64,000 bases of DNA from Voacanga thouarsii (GCA_026120185.1 JANUWF010001218.1:186001-250000); one strand, 5' to 3'. Numbered from the stretch's first letter, positions 49,392-61,778 are shown. Translations and numbers: made by a program. Notes: generated by a model from the sequence alone, not told the origin.

Positions 49392-50700
49392 AATACGCCT
49401 ATATATGTTTGCTCATGTTTATCCAAATCTGTGCAAAACGAGTTAGAAATTGGATGACTTTTGGCTTATTCCCTAATCATCCAAACTTTCTTTCACATAA
49501 AGATGAAAAGGGAGGAAATATAAAGAGAGAAAAGGATCAAGAACTTGGATTCTATTTCCTCAGAGGCAAAAGGGATATCAAGGAAGAAAACAGAAAAGGG
49601 AGTAAGACAGAACAGACCTTAACGTAGTTGTAGTTGTCGTTGATATGTGATGCAAAGTGTTTGGGTTTGGCTGGCCCCAAGGTCCTATCTCTTTCTCTTC
49701 CAAATACTCTTTTGAAAACCTTTGATAGTTTTTTTCTCTTCCTTTTCTTTCTTTCTGGCACAGCCTTTGTGGGGATGACGAGAAGAATGGGTGATCTGAT
49801 AACCCTTTTTATCCTACCACCATCAACTAAGCTTTGTTTGATCCCTTGTGCTTTTTATTGGTAGTTTCTTTTTGGCTTCCTTCGTTTTTTCCTGGGCCCT
49901 CAAAGTCTGCAGCTCTCACTGATCTCCTCCCCCTTCCCCACTTCCCTCCACTCTATAGCCCTTTTACATATATAGAGGTATGCAAGTACTTCTAGTCTTC
50001 CTTTCCTTTCTTCTTACGGCATTCTGTGTTCTCTTTCACTATCCATTTCTGTAACTATCATGGCAGTGAATGTGAATTTCTTTTGTTTGCAACACATTCA
50101 AATACAGAACCCCACCTCCTACAAAAATCCCAATAACTCTACATTTGTTTGGAGTGAAAAATAAAAGTATTTGAGGAGTAGAAATAAATGAAGAAAAACC
50201 TCATGTTTGATTATAAATAAATGTAAAAAGAAAGCATATTGAAAGGGAAAGTAACTCTTCCATCACATCAGTAAATATTTCCATCCAATTTTAGAAAGGT
50301 TAGAAGTAAATGATGATAAAGATCAAATATATCCTTACTTTATATTTTTTAATAATTAAAATAATAAATTTAATATAATAATAACTTTTATTTAATTTAT
50401 TTTTAACTCTAATTAAATAAAATAATAATAAATCTAATTTAATTCATCTAAAACAAATAAAATTGTCACTTCACTCTCTTCTTCTTTTGCTCTTTATGAA
50501 CTAAATAAAACATATATAAAATAGTACTAATTCTTAATTTTTAACTATAACGTCTCGTATGAATTGAAGTACAGTAATAATTAAAAACTGAATTCTATTG
50601 TCATCAAAATATTAGAAGTTCAAAAAACCGAAATTTTTTTGCTCGACACCATTTTGATATTATAAAACTAGGGCGACATTTGCCATTCTTGAGGCTGACT
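49392..50700 (-). promoter_or_regulatory. Upstream region of the bHLH gene
   Basis: A candidate TATA box reads CTATATATG on the minus strand at 49967-49975, about 575 bp upstream of the ATG, which would give a long 5' leader. The leader region is rich in purine runs on the minus strand. No ATG-started upstream ORF of convincing size was found; a 69-codon open stretch at 49761-49552 begins with GTG. The transcription start is not established. Confidence 0.4.
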
Positions 50701-50950
50701 GGTTAATATGGTGCGTGACTAGAATGATATCCTTTAGGAGTACTACAAATGTAGAGAATAGCAAAAGTAAAAAAGAATGGATGTTGCTTGATGATTGGTT
50801 CAAAGAGTATAATTACATTACATTGAGTAAGTGCTGCTGCAGCAGGAGAAGGAGAGAGAGGAAAGAGACACAGGGGGAAACACCAACACAACACAGTGAA
50901 CACACAACACAGATTGTCGACCGACCAAAGACAAACAAAAGATTAAAGCG

Positions 50951-50976
50951 GAGAGAGAGAGAGAGAGAGAGAGAGA
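50951..50976. repeat. (GA)13 microsatellite
   Basis: Perfect GA repeat, about 1.56 kb upstream of the bHLH ATG. Confidence 0.95.
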
Positions 50977-51042
50977 TGTATAATGATAAAAAGGTGATTT
51001 TGCTTTCTCATTCCTCCTTTTTTCTTTGGCTATGGATGGTAG

Positions 51043-51088
51043 CTGCTCCTCCTCCTCCTCCTCCTCCTCCTGCTGCTCCTCCTCCTCG
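51043..51088. repeat. (CTC)n trinucleotide repeat
   Basis: Imperfect CTC/CTG repeat. It is read as poly-Pro on one strand and poly-Glu or poly-Gly on the other, which explains the open frames here. Confidence 0.9.
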
Positions 51089-54000
51089 GTCAAGAGAGCC
51101 CCCACGTTCCTCCATCTGTATAGCTAATTCCACGCCAGGCCTTTCTGCTTCCCCAAGACCCATGTAATCATTGTGTCTTGGAACACACTCCTTCCCCTTA
51201 CTTTCTCTCTCTACTTGCTTGGATATCCTGCTGGTTTCAATTCTCTCTCTTTCTATATCTATACATGCGTCCACATGTATAGATAGATATATATATATAC
51301 ACACTTTCCTGGGTTTCAGTTGCATGCATTCGATGACATTTTTACCAGGCCTTTGGAATCGAAATTTTTAGTTACTTGGAACAAACAGCTGCTTTCCCCC
51401 TGCCAGATGTTTCTCATTATGTAACAGCCTTTCTATAAGAAAATTGCCTCGCTACGTTACGATCTTTTGGTTTCAAAATAAGCATCACTCACAATCATGA
51501 AGCGGCACAACTAACAAATAAAAAGAGAATTGATAGTCAGATTTAAATTTAATCTGGATACCAAGTATATGCTTACATGACTATAAGTTTGGGTTGAGGG
51601 ATTATAATCTCAAAAATAGTCAAATGAAACTTGAACGATTAGATTATAAAAGAAAATTAATATCACTATTGGAGATTTTTATTGTCTCTAATTATATAGT
51701 ATTTTATAAAAATTAAAAATGGATTTATTATTTTTTAATTATACCATTATTATTTATTATTTTATTAAATTATAACATTAATTAATTTTGAAATAATTGT
51801 ACAATTTTTAATAATGATAATTCAGTCTTGTTTTCTTTAAACTTTCCAAATATTAGAGTTTCTTTAATTTATGTGAGCTATAGTTATTTTAAAACAAAAT
51901 GAATAATATATTAATATTTATTTATTGCTCTAATACAATTTTTTTTATTCCATTTGATTTTTCATGACCATATCAAATTTTTTGGATGTATAGAATAGCT
52001 ATCTAGAATAATTCTCAAAAAAAAAAAAAAAAAGAACTAGACTAAAGGTGTTAAGGGCCCGAGTTATATCCAAATCGTACTTAATATAATTTAACGTAAC
52101 TAAAATAGATTTATTTATTATATAATTCAATTTTACTATATTTTTCGAATTTGACTTGACATTTGTAACATAGGTCTCCATGAATTTATGAATCTAGCTA
52201 CCCACCTCCATATCGAGAAGAAAAAAAAAAAAAAAAAAAGCTACCTACCTCCATTACCCTTGCTCATGATGGCAAATTCTGTTGTATTATTAAAGGAAAA
52301 GTATAAGCAATATAAATTTTACTGGTTTTCTGGAAAGAATTACAATTAGATGGAAGTTTCAAAAAATGGAATTCGGCTCAAAGTTTCCACTCCACGCCTT
52401 CATTTTACTTTGGAGTCAAGAAGGTAAGACCATTGCTATTGGAATTTCGTGCAGAAGCAACTTTCTTGTTGGATTCTGCCACAATTGTCGACCGTTTGCA
52501 TACTTTCCTGTAGAAGCCTCTCATGGTGATGGAGGTACCGTCAACAACCCGTTGGGGTGGAAAAAGGGCAGAAATAAGGAATGGATATAAATTTAATTTA
52601 GAGGTAAAATAGTAGTTTAGCTCATTTGATTATGAATGAAAAATAGAGAAAAAGTAAATTAGGCTCTATATTAGAGAAATAATTAGTTAAAATTTAAATG
52701 AATTGAGAAGTATTTGTTATTTAATTCATTTTTGTTTTAACAAAATAAAATAAAATAAATTATATTTACTTCTCTTAGTTAAAGTAATGATTTCTCTCCC
52801 TTTCCTCCTCTTCTTTTGTGAGCCAAGCATATATAGTTTTAGGTATCTGGAAATGACTCCTCTCCAATGCAAATGAAATTGGATATCTGTTAATATTCTA
52901 ATAATGTCAAAATATATTATTTGATGAAAATCTAAATGATTGTAATTCAACTATATTACTTTTTTTTATTTCTATATATAGAATGGGTTTATTGTTTTAA
53001 CTATCTAATTCTGTAATAGTCACCTTTCAATGTCAATGGTAGACTACAATTATTATTAACATAGTATATTTTTATATAAAAATTAAAAATCATCTAATTT
53101 TATTAATATTAGATACATGCCTTCCGCTTAACAAATACTAAAAAAAATGGTGTAATATAATTACCATTTAAGTTGTCTATCAAAATGATCATCGAACAAA
53201 CTCACATATCAATATATCTATGTAAACGTTGGATAAATTTATCATTATAATGCATGTTCAAAAAGTAATAATTACGCATTGGCACATTAAAAATAACAAA
53301 TATCAAGCCTTTAACATGTGCAATTATAAAAGCAACTCTAGTTCTTACTTGGGTTTGTAATGGTAATTACATTTCAAGAAGTTCCAAAAGCTAATGATAC
53401 AAAAAGTAGTTTTTACTGTAAAAGTTAGACAAGAAAATGGCTTAGGGTAATTACACGAGTAATAAGAGGATTGGCTTGAAAAAGTAAAAACAAAAATCAT
53501 CAACCTCACTAACCCCCCACCCTGCCTTCTCACACTATGATTAAAAATGTACTCTGACCAAATGTGCATGTTTCTTTGTCTCTGTATTCGTGCAGGCGAC
53601 CAACTTCAAGCTATACTCATCGAACCATGGAATTATATTTGGCGAACTATTACTAGGTAAAGGGATACATATTTCCAATGAGCATTATGGTGGCTCGTTC
53701 TAAATGCCATATAGCCATCTTTTTGTACGGATGCAGCTGCTTCTTTTACACTGAGAAGTCACTCTGTGGGCAGAACCTTTTCTCTGCTTATCATGGCTCT
53801 CTGTTGCAGTAAGGAGAAGAAGAAGAAGAAGAAAGAGAGGAAAGGGCTATTTCTTGCAGGACCCTTTTAGTGGTCGCACGCATGGCTGCCTTGGTCCCCT
53901 GTTCTTCCTTCTTTCTATAAACTTTCTAGGCTCTGTGTGAATGTGTGTGGGGACTATATTTTATAACAGGAGATGTTAGGTTTTAATTCATAATCTTGTA

Positions 54001-56370
54001 AATGCATATAGAAATTTTAATTTTTGTACAATATATTTTTCAGCTGGTAAATTTAAATTTATATAAATATTTTAAAATCAGTCTCTGCCATATGTGGACA
54101 ATAAAATATGATTCAATCTCAATAAATCACAAATTAGTACTGTTATATTAATTAATTTTATTAAAATGATATTATTTTTTAAAATTTTATTTATAATGTA
54201 CATAAATTGCAGCGCACGGCCCTGATCCGTTTGTATTTTCTTTTTCGGCCAAGAAAAGAAAATTAAAAAAAATAACATTTTCTTCTTGAATATGATATTC
54301 AAATTCTTGATGATAGCTGCATCACGCACTACAAACATAGAGCCCACGAGAAGGCCTTTGTTTGTGGAGTTTATAATGACATCAATCCCACGCTGTCATG
54401 ACGTCTTTTTTTGTGCTATATATATAATTATGAATGTTTATATATAATTAATTCATGTCTCTGATACCAAATATTTAGAAAGTAAAAGTCTGGACTCTGT
54501 GCATATTTTAAGTTTACACCTTTTCGCATTTCAGTTAATTGGTTTATGTTAATTAATTCTCTACAGTTATCCTAAAAGGAGGAAAGTACATTGGGTTTCA
54601 TTTTTAATTGTGTGCACTTTCTAATGTCCATTAGAAAAAATTATGATGCCCCTAAGCTAGCTATTATGAAAGGGTTCTTAATTACTACTAATTTAGAATA
54701 GCCCACACCAAGTTTTTAATAATTTTCCACATCAATGGGCACATAGCACGAGTTTTTTATTCTCTGATTTTGTAATATAGACTTTTGAGATAGAATTATG
54801 ACAGTCAAGACTCGAATAAATTTCTTCAAAACGGAGGCAAATGTTATAGTCAAGATAGTAATTTTCTGATGTTTTAATTCTTAAGACATTGAAAAGTTGA
54901 CGAAAATGTCAATTATTATATATCAAATATATAAACTTATTTAACAAACACGTAAATAATATATATACTATAAAACGCATCATGGCATAATTTGAACCCT
55001 GCCAAAGGATAACACGCATGAGTAGAAACAAGGCAGAGTGGCACATAACTTTGATCCACTTTCTTTATAGTTAATTTGCTTGATGGATCTTCATCTCTTC
55101 ATGTAGGGAGCATGAAGACATTATCTACATTATACTACAACTTGACACCTTTACAAATAAAATGTCTAGTTGATTCAACTAGTATATTTTCTGCAAGTAA
55201 TCATTGCCAATTCATGTCCTCATGATCTGTCATTATATGTAGAAGAACAAGTATAAAGAGTTGGAAGAATATTACATTATGGCAAAACCCATGGTTTATT
55301 GCACAAGTAGTGCTTTGGTGGTACATATCATTTGTGGACCATTTGCTTACATGTGTTTTTTGGTAGAAGAAGAATAATTTTGGGTTCACTAAATGGCATA
55401 GCTACAAATTATGTATCCAAGAGGTGGTCCATTCAAACAGAATCCCACATATTTAGTAAACTATAGGTTGCAACTTACAACCTAAGACAACTCTGTCTTT
55501 GCATTTTCTTTAAATATGGCCCTCATTGGTTTTGGTATCAAAATAAAACAAAAAGATCTCCCAATGGATCCATCTTTGACAAAGTTTCTTTGTATGAAAA
55601 ATAATACATGTCACAGTTCTATCACATATATACATTTTCTTTATTATCCCATCATACACTATAAAATAATGAGATCACACTTTAATTTTTAACAATTTGT
55701 CATAACAATTAATTTTTTAAATAAAATTTTAAACGTTCTTTAAAATTTCTTTCACGTCTCACTATTTTGACATAATTCAAAAGACGCTTCAACAACCCAA
55801 ATATGTTTTCATATCTTGTCTTTGTCTCTTTTTGACCTAGTATCCAGCCAACCTAGATTAAAAGTAAAACATAAAATAATTTCCAATTAAGCTGTCTTTT
55901 AAGCCAAGATTATGAATAAGTGAAACCCCATTTTAAGCAAGTGGACCATATGGGCAGTCACAATCGATGAAATGAATCCTATCATAAACAATCCATTCTG
56001 TTTCCCTTGTCGGAAAGTAAAGTAATTTGATCAATGGTCCACATTTTCTGGTCAAGAAAATTATATTGGAAGGCCAAAATCATCCTATCTCGATAGGGCC
56101 ACATTGTAGAATACTTCACCTCAGTATAAATTACTTAAGGATTAGATTTTAACATCTTCTGCCGGGCACTTTGATTTCCGCAACTCCGTAATGGTTAAAT
56201 TCACGTGTTAACAATTTGTTTTAATAATAAAAAAATTATTATTTAAAATATAAATATTGAATTTGATACTGAAATATGTTTCATTCTTCCCGTATCTTTT
56301 TTTCCATTCATTATCTTTTTTCCTTCTCTTTTTCTTCTAAAAATAATTAAAAATATATAAGTTTAAATTC
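51089..56370. other. Large AT-rich intergenic region
   Basis: About 5.3 kb without a recognisable gene. A-runs occur at 52,018-52,034 and 52,220-52,239, the latter between two copies of AGCTACC(C/T)ACCTCCAT. The stretch 53,750-53,930 is less AT-rich and contains a (GAA)n run but no coding signature. 52,366-52,590 has a 74-codon open frame with no known relative. Confidence 0.5.
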
Positions 56371-56375
56371 AATTG

Positions 56376-56731
56376 TGTTATAAAATTAGGGTAATGTTAG
56401 AATAAAATCTACACACTACACACTAAGAAAATTCTAACTATTCTTTGCACAAGAATTTTTCTCTTTCTTTTCTCTCACAATTTTCTCTAATCTTTCTTTC
56501 ACTAATCTTTCTTTCACAAAATAATGGTGTATTACAAGTTTAGAGAATAACTCTATTTATAGAGCTTTAATTAGTGGAATACATCGTGGCATACATCATC
56601 TTCCACTAATCTCAATTAGTGGTGTCTCCACTAAATGGTGGACATCCATAAAAATCTTCTATAATAATTCACATAAATCCATAATTAGTGGAGCCTCCAC
56701 TAATTAATAAAGATTTCAATAATTCATAACA
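56376..56731 (-). repeat. 3' LTR of element F
   Basis: 356 bp, TG...CA, next to the polypurine tract at 56732-56740. Confidence 0.92.
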
Positions 56732-56855
56732 CTCCTCCTTGGATGTCCATCCATTACATAAATAATATGCCTCGTTAAAACCTTACTAGATAAAAACCCA
56801 GTGGGAAAAAAATCTAGTGAAGGAAAAAGAGTACACTATTTTATATGTCTGTTTA

Positions 56856-58547
56856 TTACTCCCCCTGATGAGATGATTCCTTTAAATCTTTAAACTGACG
56901 CATACCGATTTTATATCTTAACTTCTCAAATGTTGCAGTTGGTAAAGTTTTCGTGAAAATATCTGCGAGGTTATCACATGACCGAATTTGTAGCACATCA
57001 ATTTCACATTTCTTCTGGAGTTCATGAGTAAAGAAGAATTTTGGTGAAATATGTTTTGTCCGATCTCTTTTAATATATCCTCCTCGTAATTGAGCTATGC
57101 AAGCTGCATTATCTTCATAAAGAGGAGTTGGAATATCTTTGATTGATGATAATCCACAACTTTCTCGGATATAATGAATCATGGATCTTAGTCATACACA
57201 TTCTCGACTTGCTTCATGAATGGCTATAATTTCAGCATGAATTGAAGAAGTAGCTGCTATAGATTGTTTCGTAAAACACCATGATATAGCAGTATTTCCA
57301 CGTGTAAATAGATAGCCCGTTTGAGAACGTACTTTATGTGGATCAGATAAATAACCAACATCTGCATAACCTATCAATGTTGGATTGGTTTTATTTGAAT
57401 AAAATAATCCGAGATCAATTGTACCTTGGAGATATCGAATGACTTGTTTAATTCCATTCCAATGTCGTCGTATTGGTGAAGAACTAAATATTGCTAATAA
57501 ATTGACAGCAAAAGCAATATCAGGTCGTGTATTATTAGCAAGATACATCAATGCACCAATTGCACTGAGATATGGTACTTCAGGACCAAGAAGTTCTTCA
57601 ATATCTTCTTGAGGTCGGAAAGGATCTTTATCCACATTTAATGATCGGACGATCATTGAAATATTCAATGGATGTGCTTTGTCCATGTAAAATCTTTTTA
57701 GCACTTTTGCTGTATATGTTGATTGATGAATAAATGTTCTACTCTCCAGATGTTCAATTTGTAAACAAAGGCAAAATTTGGTTTTACCAAAATCTTTGAT
57801 TTCGAATTCTCTTTTTAAATAATCAATTGTTTCTTGGAGCTCTTCAGGAGTTCCAATAAGATTAATATCATCAACATATATAGCTAATATCACAAATTTA
57901 GAACCAGATTTCTTAATAAAAACACATGGACATACCTGGTCATTTTTAAATCCCACTTTCAATAAATATTCACTAAGACGTGTGAACCACATGCGCCCAG
58001 ATTGCTTCAGGCCATATAATGATTTTTGCAACTTGATGGAGTAATTTTCACGAGAATAATGTTTATATGCTTCAGGCATATGAAATCCTTCGAGGATTTT
58101 CATGTAAACATCATTTTCTAAATTTCCATACAAGTAAGCAGTGACAACATCTAATAGGCACATATCTATCTTTTCATATACTATCAAACTGATAAGATAT
58201 CGGAGTGTAATAGCATCAACAACGGGAGAATAAGTTTCATCATAATCAATACCTAGTCTTTGTGAAAAACCTTGGGCTACTAATTGCGCTTTATATCGAA
58301 CGATTTCACTCTTTTCATTGCGCTTTCGCACAAATATCCATTTGTAGCCAACAGGTTTTACACCTTCTGGTATTCGGACTGCAGGTCCGAAGACTTCACG
58401 TTTTGTCAGTGCATTTAACTCCGATTGAATCGCATCTTTCCATTGTAGCCAATCTTTTCTATGCCGACATTCATCAACTGATATTGGTTCAGGATCATCA
58501 CTATCCTGTATAACATCAAGAGATATTATATGCAAACATATGATCAA
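56856..58547 (-). pseudogene. Element F reverse transcriptase and RNase H
   Basis: The 451-codon segment 58547-57192 is open and nearly complete. It has WKDAIQSELNALTKREVF, PVGYKWIFVRKRNEK, LVAQGFSQRLGIDYDETYSP, LLDVVTAYLYG, the catalytic YVDD in ILAIYVDDINLIG, and the start of RNase H with TLIGYADVGYLSDPHK. After a stop, 57182-56856 gives the rest of RNase H (PTPLYEDNAACIAQL, RSCDNLADIFTKTLP). The catalytic YVDD is intact. A single stop/frame break separates the two parts. Activity on its own is unlikely because protease and integrase are missing. Confidence 0.92.
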
Positions 58548-58556
58548 TAATTGTTT

Positions 58557-59045
58557 CTATCCGATTCCAACTTCTACCGGAAGTGGTATAATGGATAGAA
58601 ATTTCAGTGTTACTTTTATTGATGTCTGGTTCTTTGTCATAAGTTTTCTCTTGGTCTTTATCATTCTTTGCTTTAATATGATCATCTGGACCATTAATCC
58701 TCTCTTCTTTCGAGGATTTTTATCTTTAGAACCAAGAGGTCGGTCATGCTTCTGGCATGCTTTTGGCTCAGCAACTATATGTAAAATCTTTTGTTCTGTT
58801 GGAACTTCAATTAGAATAGGAGCATTTATAGCTGACATATGCGATTTTGTTACTCTTCTAGAGTCAACAAAAGCGTCTGGCATTTGATTTGCAATGCTTT
58901 ACAAATGAATTATCTTTTGAACTTCAAGTTCACACGCGCTTGTATGCGGATCAAGATAATTTAATAATGTTGTCCAATCACGATCTTTCTTGTACTGTTT
59001 CTGTTCTCCCCATAATTTAGGGAATAATGATTTCACAAGAGAATA
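58557..59045 (-). pseudogene. Element F integrase C-terminal region and linker
   Basis: The minus strand reads LLNYLDPHTSACELEVQKII, a stop, then MPDAFVDSRRVTKSHM and INAPILIEVP, the conserved stretch between integrase and reverse transcriptase in this copia family. Copia similarity ends at about 59,045. The integrase catalytic triad and zinc motif are not in the element. Confidence 0.8.
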
Positions 59046-59196
59046 AGAAAAGAAATATAAGAAAATGATGACAAGCAGGAAATGCCAAGAAAAATATCTC
59101 CTTTTTTTTCACTCTTCCCGGTACCGACTTTTCATCTTCCTCTCTTGTCTTTTCTTCTCCTCCGACCCTCTACCTACCATCTACCTCTTCTTCTTC

Positions 59197-59199
<3 letters not shown>

Positions 59200-59278
<79 letters not shown>
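59200..59278. repeat. (TA)n(TG)n compound microsatellite upstream of the RKD start
   Basis: About 42 bp of TA repeat runs directly into about 36 bp of TG repeat, ending 64 bp before the RKD ATG at 59343. A TATA-like GATATATATC follows at 59,281-59,292. Confidence 0.92.
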
Positions 59279-59281
<3 letters not shown>

Positions 59282-59342
59282 CGATATATATCTCAGTTAT
59301 CAGTCATTAGTAAACATCAAAAACAAAAATCACAAAGCAGAT

Positions 59343-60742
59343 ATGGAGACTCGTAATTCATTTGAAACATGGTCAAATTTTGACTCGGTTTCTACAGCAG
59401 ATGTTAATGTATTTTCCTTTCCAAACCAACCGCTTCTGCCTAATTCGAACACAGAAGATTTTGATATGTTTTCCTTTCCAAACCAACCGCTTCTGCCTAA
59501 TTCGAATACAGAAGATTATGATATGTTTTCCTTTCCAAACCAACCGCTTCCTCCTAATTTCAGGTGAGATACCTTTGAGGGCTTCCATTTGTTTTTAATA
59601 TGCTTGATAATGAAATTAAACTCTCTTTTGGTTTGTTTTTTATGTAAATCAGTGGAAGTTTTGAACATACTGCTTTGGACCAAGTTGATCTCGCCCTACA
59701 AGAGATCGCTTTTGATACTTGTTCCTCTTGATGCTATTCCTTTGAATGAGGATATGCTTGTGCATGATCCTTTCTACTCTCTAATGGATTTTGAACAAAG
59801 CAGAATATGTTTCCAGGTTATTATCCATTTAAACATGGATTTTGAATGGTATTACCTTTACTGATATTATTTTCTTTTTCTAGGAGAAATAATGAGTGGT
59901 CTTGGCAATGAAGTCGGAGTAAGTACTCATGAAATGTATAATATCGAAGTTCAAGATATTATTGCAGACAAAATTCCTAGAGAGAAGAAGATGATTAAGA
60001 GGCAGAGAGAGAAGAAGGGCAATAACTCCCAGACACTATCAAGAGAAACAATTTCGCAGTACTTTTACCTACCAATCAAGAGCGCAGCTAAAGAATTGAA
60101 TATTGGTATAACCCGTCTCAAGAAAAGATGTAAGGAGTTAGGAATTCGTCGATGGCCTCATAGAAAATTGGTGAGTTTGGAGACCATAATCAAGAATGTT
60201 CAGATTCTCTCTCATACATACTTATAATTTGCAAGTATGAAACTATGAAAGATTTATAAGTAAATAACCGATGATATCACTTCGATTTACATGAGATGCA
60301 AAATAAAGAAGAAGGAGGACATATGGCTGAGAAGAAGTTGAAAGAAGCCATTGCAATACTGGAATGTGAAAAACAGTTTGTGGAAGAAAGTCCTAATACG
60401 CAGTTAGAGGACCAAACACAGAAATTGAGACAAGCATGCTTCAAGGCCAAATATAATAAGAAATTTAATTATAATAAATTTAAGGAGATCATAAAATCTC
60501 AAGACTCATTTCGCAGTAATTTTACGGCTAATTCTGTTGCTAGTCTCGATGCTGGCTCAAAGGGGAAAGAAAATGAGGAGGATGTCGAGAAAGAGGAGTT
60601 GAAGTCCATAATTACTAATTGTTTGTCTTCCTCTAATGTAAATATTGAAAAAGAACAATTACAAACCTTCATCTTACATTTGTCAGTTCAATTACAAAAG
60701 AGCAACTATAAGCATGTATCCTCAAGTTCATATGAACACTAG
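59343..60742 (+). pseudogene. RKD (RWP-RK domain) gene copy captured in copia element F, probably decaying
   Basis: Four exons can be drawn: 59343-59563, 59653-59816, 59884-60203 and 60296-60742, about 383 residues. Exon 1 encodes a 19-residue repeat (FSFPNQPLLPNSNTEDFDM) 2.6 times. Exon 3 carries the RWP-RK domain: ISQYFYLPIKSAAKELNIG, TRLKKRCKELGIRRWPHRKL, SLETIIKNVQ. Exon 4 has the RKD C-terminal motif TQKLRQACFKAKY and a coiled, charged tail. AATAAA at 60750-60755 may be the polyadenylation signal. Introns 1-3 keep matching phases. Defects: exon 2 contains a +1 and a later -1 shift that cancel, and intron 3 begins AT instead of GT. An internal ATG at 59892 would allow a 111-residue protein with the RWP-RK domain only. 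RKD proteins act in egg cells and early embryos. Recognition of the family is firm; function of this copy is not. Confidence 0.85.
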
Positions 60743-60828
60743 TGATATAAATAAAAGATGTGATGTTTATTATTAATGGAAATATCTTTTTCCTTTATTA
60801 TCTTTTCTGTTCCACTTCAGGTGGCCAA

Positions 60829-61409
60829 TATTTCTCTGTGATAAGGGAAATATCGAGTGTGTCCATGACCATAACCACGGCCACTGCCACAACTACGACT
60901 ATAACAATGGCTTCTGCTGGAGCCAACAGCATTCACTTCTGGGAGTGCTGTTGAACCAGTTCATCTGACTTCATGATTTCTCAATAATAACTCATGTTAA
61001 AGCTGTCAATTTTGGATACCATTTTTCTCGATATTGTTATTGTAGGACATGAAAAGTGGAGAATGTCTTCTCCAATATAACTTCATCAGTAACTTTTTCT
61101 CCATAAAATTTTTAACTAAGATGTATTTTGATACATCACGGAGTTCACGATTTTACAATCTTGCAACTTCAGGTGTAACCATTCATACCGTGCAGTGAGT
61201 AGTACGACCATCTTCAGGTGGTCAAATCTTTCTTTTTATCCACATGACATATGGATCTCTTTTTTTTTTTAGCATTTAGATGCATTTCGTATGACATATA
61301 AATTTTTTTTTTCCGAAATATCAAGGGCTACAAATTCGAATTTAGCGAGATCAATAAATGCGTACCTGTCTTCTGGCTTTAATAACGGCAGAGACTTGTG
61401 CTGATAACG
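60829..61409 (-). pseudogene. Element F gag remnant and leader
   Basis: Near 61,320-61,350 the minus strand gives KFEFVALDIS, the start of copia gag in this family. EWLHLKLQDCKIVNS (61,190-61,145) and later pieces down to a Gly/Arg/His-rich stretch at 60,830-60,950 follow, all interrupted by stops. Next to the 5' LTR the minus strand reads CGTTATCAGCAC, so the primer site is not the standard initiator-Met sequence. Confidence 0.75.
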
Positions 61410-61765
61410 TGTTATAAAATTAGAGTAGTGTTAGAATAAAATCTACACACTACACACTAAGAAAATTCTAACTATTCTTTGCACAAGAATTTTTCTCTTT
61501 CTTTTCTCTCACAATTTTCTCTAATCTTTCTTTCACTAATATTTCTTTCACAAAATAATGGTGTATTACAAGCTTAGAGAATAGCTCTATTTATGGAGCT
61601 CTAATTAGTGGAATACATCATGGCATACATCATCTTCCACTAATCTCAATTAGTGGTGTCTCCACTAAATGGTAGACATCCATAAAAATCTTCTATAATA
61701 ATTCACATAAATCCATAATTAGTGGAGCCTCCACTAATTAATAAAGATTCCAATAATTCATAATA
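61410..61765 (-). repeat. 5' LTR of element F
   Basis: 356 bp. Right end CATAATA instead of CATAACA, followed by the target duplication AATTG. Confidence 0.92.
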
Positions 61766-61770
61766 AATTG

Positions 61771-61778
61771 TTAATTTT

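Larger units (their letters stand above)
56371..61770 (-). mobile_element. Copia element F (56376-61765) carrying an antisense RKD gene copy
   Basis: Two 356-bp LTRs, 56376-56731 and 61410-61765, start TGTTATAAAATTAG and end CATAACA (the right copy CATAATA). They differ at about 11 positions. AATTG lies immediately outside both ends (56371-56375 and 61766-61770), a perfect 5-bp target duplication. The complement of the polypurine tract AAGGAGGAG is at 56732-56740. Minus-strand order is gag remnant (61,370-60,829), then foreign plus-strand RKD sequence (about 60,810-59,050), integrase C-terminal part, reverse transcriptase and RNase H. Protease and most of integrase are absent. This is the youngest full insertion in the window judging by its LTRs. 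Confidence 0.9.

Noticed and set aside
49552..49761. 69-codon open stretch upstream of the bHLH gene, considered as a regulatory uORF
   Set aside because: It begins with GTG rather than ATG and its sequence is low-complexity Lys/Arg then hydrophobic; evidence is too weak.
50715..51325. Overlapping open frames of 95-150 codons on both strands
   Set aside because: They arise from (GA)n and (CTC)n repeats giving Arg/Glu, Pro or Gly runs; nothing resembles a known protein.
52196..52255. Short direct repeat AGCTACC(C/T)ACCTCCAT around an A-run, considered as a retroposon with target duplication
   Set aside because: The enclosed sequence is only about 26 bp, so slippage is a simpler explanation.
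59065..59598. Alternative frames through the TA/TG repeat and the 57-bp repeats
   Set aside because: They are shadow frames of simple repeats and of the RKD first exon. The frame starting at ATG 59343 fits the splice phases.
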